A DNA stretch of 64,000 nt from Thinopyrum elongatum (taxonomy: Eukaryota; Streptophyta; Magnoliopsida; Poales; Poaceae), in the NCBI GenBank assembly GCA_011799875.1, contig CM022297.1:446325292-446389291 (forward strand), written 5' to 3'. Below the pieces are notes generated by a model. That model was not told the origin of the DNA. It worked only from the letters and a program-made list of their open reading frames with translations, and searched no databases. The position numbers were made by a program, and so were the translations under genes. Below, in pieces: positions 58,313-64,000 of the stretch (positions within the stretch are counted from its first letter, which is position 1; each line of letters starts with the position of its first letter).

Positions 58313-60884
58313 CTAAGCCGCGCCCCGCGCGCGCTGCCCCCTGCCCAGTGCCTTACCGTGCCCCTGCCCCCCGGTCATTGCCTGCCACTCTCTTGCGCCC
58401 ATGCGCACCCCCGCTTCCCCCTACTACAGCCGCCCGGCCGCGTCACCCCCTCCTGCTGGTCGCTGCCCGCGTTGCTGCTGACGATTGTCGCTGCCGTCGG
58501 CGCCCGCTTCCGCTCGCCTCACCGTGCATCCTTGAGCGCGCCCAGCCACCGCGTTCCCGCTCACGCCTTGCCCCCCCCGCCTTCTGTTGTTGCTGGCTAC
58601 TGCCGTCGCTGCCTCCTGCTGATGTTGTCGCTACCCGTCGGCCCCTGCTGTCGTTCCTGGCGTGCTCCGTGCTGCTGTTGTTACCGCACAAGCCGCAACG
58701 CTGCACCACAGCCGCCGACTATCACCGCTCACTCGCCGCTTGTCACCGCCGGTCATGCCCAACGCCCGCTTGCTTCTGGCCGAGGTCACCGGTGCTCCTC
58801 TGAGAGGCTGCGCGTGTGAGCCTAGACAGAACCGGCTGGCTCTCTGCCTAATGGGACCGGCCCATGTTAATTAGCATTAATGACCATGCTAATTAACCCC
58901 TCGGGCCGACTGACAGACTGGCCCCACCACCTAAATAAGCTAATTAAATTAGTAAACTGAAATAGATAATTTAATTGCCCCTGTGTCTATGACAGTGGCG
59001 CCCCACCTGTGATTTGACCAGTCAATAGTCAACTTAGTTAACTGCTGACTAGGCTGTTGACTAAGTCAACTAGGCCCCTGACCCCACATGTCAGCCTTAG
59101 TGGGTAGCCCACTGCTTGGTGACAAAAGTATTTAACTGTGTTTATTGAATTAAATTAATCCCAAATTTTTCAGAAAATCAGTTAAAACTTTGAAAATTAA
59201 TATAAAATAATCTGTAACTCGGATGAAAATAATTTATATATGAATGTTGCTCAGAAAAATCTAACAAATTTGAATATGACGTCCGTTCATCTGTCACATG
59301 CCCCTAGCATGCTGAACATGGAACCGTCCCCCTCTTTTCATCTGTCCGGAAAGTGCCAAACACCGGGAAAACCCCTCCAGTTGTTTTCCCTCTTTGTCTC
59401 TATCACTTAACAATGCGTTAGGTTGCCCCTAGGTCTGCATACTATCATGTCATGCATAGTGTTGCGCTTGTTTGCTTTATATTCATTGTTTCTTCCCCTC
59501 TTCTCTCCAGTAGACACCGAGACTGACGCTACTGCCGGATACGACTATGCCTCTAACGCCCAGCCACTTGCAGCAGAGCTTCCAGGCAAGCAAAACCCCT
59601 TTGATCATTATGATATCACCCATTCCCTTCTCTCTTATGATTGCATTAGAATTGCTACTGCTTTTGTATGATCCTATTCTGATGCATAGCCTGATTTTTG
59701 TAACCTGCTTTCTACCTTACCTGCTTATCCTAAACTGCTTAGAATAGGTTGGTTAGTGATCCACCAGTGACCCTCACCTTGTCTCAGTTGCCCCCGCTTG
59801 ATGACCGATGACTCAATCAACGTGATCGACGTCTAGAGCCCGACACATCACATCACACCCCCCTTAGTTGTACGGCTCTGCAGAGCTACTATCGAGTGCC
59901 AAGGGTGATACCTCGTACAACACTTCTGATGATTAACTCTGTAGTGTAGCTAATCGGTTGTGTTCTTCGAGGGTGATTCCTCCTTCACCACTCCCGATAA
60001 TGACTCTGTTGTTCAACCCCTCAAGTGTGGACCATCGAGGGTGATTCCTCCAAGTCCACCTTGATGGTTACATTGAGTGGGAATCCATCGAGGGTGATTC
60101 CTCGGGTTTCCCCCTTGCTGTTTTGGACACACGGTTACTTTGACTTTACCACAGAATCATGATGAAGTCGGGTCGGCCCCGAGGGGTACCCGTGAGAGAA
60201 ATGTGACGAGTGATGTGAAGTCGGGTTGACCTGGAGGGTACCCGCGAGATTTCTATGTGGCACGGCCGGGCATTCCGGGCCCTTGCCATAAGTCCACGAG
60301 ACGGAGCGACGGGGTCACATGATCGTGAGTCTCTGCTCGGTACCGCGCGCTCGCAAGACACTAATGGATTTGGGTATTTGATCTGAGTTGGCCACTGGCC
60401 TATACGCACTAACCACCACGCGGGAACATATATGGGCACTCGGCGTCCTATGTATCAGCCGAAGCTCTTCAAATGTCAGCGACTAAGTGGCGCCGGCCCG
60501 TGTGGCCTGCGTAAGAACCTGCCTTGTATAAGGAGGTAGCCAGGACTGACACCGGCCACGTACGTAACATGCAGGACTACAAAGGGCGATGGGCCCAAGA
60601 CCCCTGCGCGCTTAGGATGTAGACGGCGTGCTGGGTAATGTGGTGCACCACTACAGGGAAGTTTATCTATTCGAATAGTCGTGTCCACGGTAATAGGACG
60701 ACTTGGAGTTGTATCCCGATCTTTACAACTAGAACTAGATACTGAAGATGATAAATGGATATGATGGCTCCGGGATTGCTTTCTCGTAGGGAGTCGGGAA
60801 AGGATGTTAATGTTACAACATACTTACTACTATTATGCTATGTTACTCTTACCTCTTCTGATGCTGCAAGATGCTTGAAGATGC
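58313..60884 (+). repeat. Giant LTR of element C, right part
   Basis: Continues 7361-8441 after the cctgc duplication of D. It begins with a GC-rich block (58313-58850) whose long ORFs are compositional, then AT-rich sequence and a region with repeated cgagggtgattcctc (59967, 60034, 60087; a degenerate copy near 59892). A duplicated gaagtcgggt..acc.g.gggtacccg unit lies at 60153-60247, and CTATTCGAATAG at 60667-60678. Homologous in reverse to element F. Interrupted at 60885 by fragment E. The C LTR exceeds 3.6 kb without reaching its end. Confidence 0.75.
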
Positions 60885-61309
60885 TGATAACCCACAAGTA
60901 TAGGGGATCAGTTGTAGCCTCTTTCGATAAGTAAGAGTGTCGAACCCAACGAGGAGCTAAAGGTAGAACAAATATTCCCTCAAGTTCTATCGACCACTCA
61001 TACAACTCTACGCACGCTTAATGTTCGCTTTACCGAGAACAAGTATGAAACTAGAAGTACTTTGTAGGTGTAAAGGGATAGGTTTCCAAGATAATAAAGA
61101 ACACGTAAATAAAAGCTAGGGGCTGTTTAGATAAAGAAACAACTAAGTTAGTTTTAGTAGAGAGGTTTTTGTCACAAGAAAGTTATTTGTCCCTAGGCAA
61201 TCGATAACTAGACCGGTACTCGTTATTGCAATTTTATATGAGGGAGAGGCATAAGCTAACATACTTTCTCTACTTGGATCATATGCACTTATGATTGGAA
61301 CTCTAGCAA
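60885..61309 (-). repeat. LTR fragment E, same family as element D
   Basis: Reverse complement of the last part of LTR D: tgataacccacaagtatag matches the D end inverted, and the match runs to ctctagcaa. Cut at 61310 by element F. Probably the outer end of a 3' LTR of an element inserted in C; 60880-60884 (gatgc) would be its target duplication. Confidence 0.8.
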
Positions 61310-64000
61310 TGTGATGCCCCCGATTTGATCGTACACTAATCATACATGCAAATGTGTACGATCAAGATCAGGGACACACGGGAAGATATCACAAGACAAC
61401 TCTAAACACAAATAAGTCATACAAGCTTTAATATTACAAGCCAAGGGTCTCGAGGGCTTGAATACAAATGCTCAATCATAGATGAGTCAGCGGAAGCAAC
61501 AATATCTGAGTACAGACATAAGTTAAACAAGGTGCCATAAGATGGCTAGCACAAACTCGGGATACAGAACGAAAGAGGCGCGGGCCTCCTGCCTAGGATC
61601 CTCATAACTACTCCTGGTCGTCGGCGGCCTGCACGTAGAAGTAGGCACCCTCGGTGTAGTAGGGGTCGTCGTCGACGGTGGCGTCTGGCTCCGGGGCTCC
61701 AGCAACTAGTTGCGATGTCCGAGAAGAATGGAAAAGGGGGAAAAGAGGGAGCAAAGCAACCTGAGTAGTCATCCAAAGTACTCGGAAGCAAGGATCTACA
61801 CTACATATGCATTGGTATCAATGAAATGGGTAGTATCTGTGGACTGAACTGCAGAATGCCAGAATAAGAGGGGGAAAGCTAGTCCTAGCGAAGACTACGC
61901 TTCTGGCAGCCTCCATCTTGAAGCATATAGAAGAGAGTAGCAAGTATAGTATCAAGTGTCATCGTATAGCATAATCCTACCCGACGATCCTCTCCTCGTC
62001 ACCCTGTGAGAGAGCGATCACCGGGTTGTATCTGGCACATGAAAGGGTGTGTTTTATTAAGTATCCGGTTCTAGTTGTCATGAGGTCGGAATACAACTCC
62101 GGGTCGTCCTGCTACCGTGGACACGGCTATTCGAATAGATAAATCTTCCCTGCAGGGGTGCACCACATTACCCAACACGCTTGATCACTTTGGCCGGACA
62201 CCCTTTCCTGGGTCATGCCCGGCCTCGGAAGATCAACACGTCGCAGCCCTACCTAGGCCAAACAAAGAGGTCAACACGCCGGTCTAAATCCTATGCGCGC
62301 AGGGGTCTTGGCCCATCGCCCGTTGCACACCTGCACGTTGCGTACGCGGCCGGTGAGCAGACCTAGCAACCTCCATTACAAAGGAGGTGGCGTTACGCGG
62401 TCCAACCCGGCACGCGCCACTCAGTCGCTGATGTCTAGGAGGCTTCGGCTGATACTACAACGTCAAGTGCCCATATCTGTTCCCGCGTGGCGGTTAGTGC
62501 GTATAGGCCAGTGGCCAACTTAGATCAAATACCCAATCTCGTTAAGCGTGTTATTTGAAGTAACCGCGGACGCTGACCAGGACCAGGCCCACCAGTCTCC
62601 TAGGTGCTCACAACCTTCCCTGTCGCTCCGCCACAAAGTAACACACGGGGGCCGTCGGGAACCCAGGCCCACCACTACCTGGATGGAACCACCTGTCCTT
62701 TCAGCCCCCCACATCGGAATCACTTGCGGGTACTCTACGAGCCGACCCGACTTTAGTCACATCATGGTATCATGTATAATGTATATAGTATATACCCGTG
62801 ATCATCTCCTGAGTGATCACGGCCCGATAGTATAGCATGGCAGACGGACAAGAGTGTAGGGCCTCTGATGTAATACTAGCAACTTATACTAAGCATTTAG
62901 GATTGCAGGTAAAGTATCAACAGTAGCAACAAGGACAGGCTATGCAGCAGTATAGGATCAAACCGACAACAGTAACAATAATATAATGCAAGCCGTAGAG
63001 GGAAAGAGTAGGCGATATCGGGGTGATCAAGGGGGGTTTGCTTGCCTGGAGGCTTTGCAGACGGAAACGGATCTCGATGGTGAAGTAGTCAATCACCGGA
63101 TCAACCGCGGTCTCGGGGTCTACCGGAAAGAAGTAACGGAGGGGGAACATAATAAAAAACAGAGCAAACAAATGCATTACAAACATCACAAGGCAAAACG
63201 TTGTCCTAAGGGTGATCTAACGTACTGCTACGCGGTACAGGTGAAGGGGGAAAACATCCAGGAATGTTTTCCCGGTGTTAGGCATTTTCGGACAGATGAA
63301 ATAGAGGGGAACGGTTCCATGTTCGCTATGCTAGAGGCATGTGACAGATGAACAGACTGCGTATTCGGATCCGTCATATTTTTCAGATCATTTTTCATAT
63401 ATAAAACTTTTTCATCTGACTTACGATTAATTTTCTAAGTTTTAACCATTTTCTTGAATTTAAATTAATTCGAAAATAAAACAGTAAATAGTTTTTGGCA
63501 CCTAGTGTTACTCTAGCCTATGAGTATGACTGTGGGGCCAGTGGGGCTGGGTTGACCCAGTCAAAGGTTGAATGGTCAAAGGATGAATAGTGTAGGCGGG
63601 ACCCGACTGTCATTGTCTCAGCTTTATTAAATTAGTTAGTTTTTGTTTAATTATCAGAGGGCCCCTCTGTCATTGGGCCACTAGGCTAACCTAACAATTA
63701 ATTAACCTAACTAAGGCTACTAATTAGTGCCTAAACTAATTGGCCTAGCCCACAGGCTGTGAGCCAGCCGGCCTCACGTGGATGGCACACACGCACGCAT
63801 GTGTGCGGCGGCCATGCCCATGGCGTTGGCCAAGGGAGGCACTACACGGGGGGGAGCGGGGGCAAGCAAGCGGGGCACGGCAGGGCGTGCACGGCCAGCA
63901 GGCATGGGCCATGGCGAGCAGCAGCGCTAGCAGTAGCGAGTAGCGGCGGCGAGTGGATGCGGGGCAGCGGCGAAGGCGGCAGTGGAGCATGGCAGTGGTG
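61310..64000 (-). repeat. Giant LTR of element F (reverse orientation, incomplete)
   Basis: Starts tgtgatgcccccgattt, that is ...GGGGGCATCACA, the 3' end of a giant LTR read on the reverse strand. From about 62070 onward it is the reverse complement of LTR C (CTATTCGAATAG at 62127-62138, the 62450-62530 block, the 63230-63360 block) and runs into the GC-rich section at 63740-64000 before the window ends. No coding sequence is recognised. Confidence 0.75.

Noticed and set aside
58175..58819. 214- and 168-codon overlapping ORFs in the GC-rich part of LTR C
   Set aside because: Long ORFs in two frames over low-complexity GC-rich DNA inside an LTR; composition explains them.

Overview
Organism and character. 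This is plant nuclear DNA made almost entirely of nested transposable elements. The mix points to a large-genome grass, most likely a Triticeae (wheat, barley or Aegilops relative): Gypsy elements with a tRNA-Asp-type primer site, a Sirevirus-like Copia element with a tRNA-iMet primer site, CACTA transposons with 'accggtactaaagg' and 'agcagtagcgc' subterminal repeats, and multi-kilobase LTRs starting TGTAACACCCC. I found no host gene, tRNA, rRNA or CRISPR array. Nearly every transposon gene is broken by frameshifts or stops. Family names are left open because they need a repeat-library search. Layout. 1-263 is an LTR end. 264-940 is a gag-like remnant with a coding microsatellite. 941-4252 is low-information repeat debris with one TATA-like leader. 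4253-5633 is a reverse-strand Gypsy gag-protease fragment (element A). From 5634 to the window end is a stack of insertions. B is a Gypsy 3' LTR at 5634-7276. B is interrupted by C, a giant LTR at 7361-8441 continuing at 58313-60884. C is interrupted by D, a non-autonomous Gypsy element at 8442-58307 with both LTRs. D contains CACTA1 (12428-19012) and, separately, G, a Sirevirus-like Copia element (20129-56000). G contains H, an Athila-like Gypsy element (25852-51775). The 3' LTR of H contains a 195-bp hAT-like MITE (26033-26227) and CACTA2 (26905-43528). CACTA2 contains a 4284-bp solo LTR (36750-41033). To the right, C is interrupted by LTR fragment E (60885-61309), itself interrupted by a second giant LTR, F (61310 to the end), in the opposite orientation to C. 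Target-site duplications support most layers: D cttgc/cctgc, CACTA1 aat, G atgat, H tgact, MITE aatagtag, CACTA2 act, solo LTR ggcaa. How the genes fit together. CACTA2 is the gene-rich element: a small coiled-coil protein with a C-terminal membrane segment, a TNP2 transposase, a GC-rich 120-residue-class ORF of unknown role, and a multi-exon gene joining a Transposase_24-like region, a proline-rich linker and a Ulp1-like cysteine protease. CACTA1 has only a version of that last gene and no transposase, so it would depend on a partner. H carries gag, protease, RT, RNase H and integrase, all interrupted, plus one intact downstream ORF. G keeps gag and a third (env-like position) ORF but has no pol. 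D keeps only a decayed ORF of unknown function. The most unusual signals are the dense TCGGTnnnACCGA palindromes of G, the Ulp1 fusion in both CACTA elements, the tail-anchored protein gene, the 338-bp tandem array in CACTA2, and a conserved CTATTCGAATAG block in three giant LTRs.
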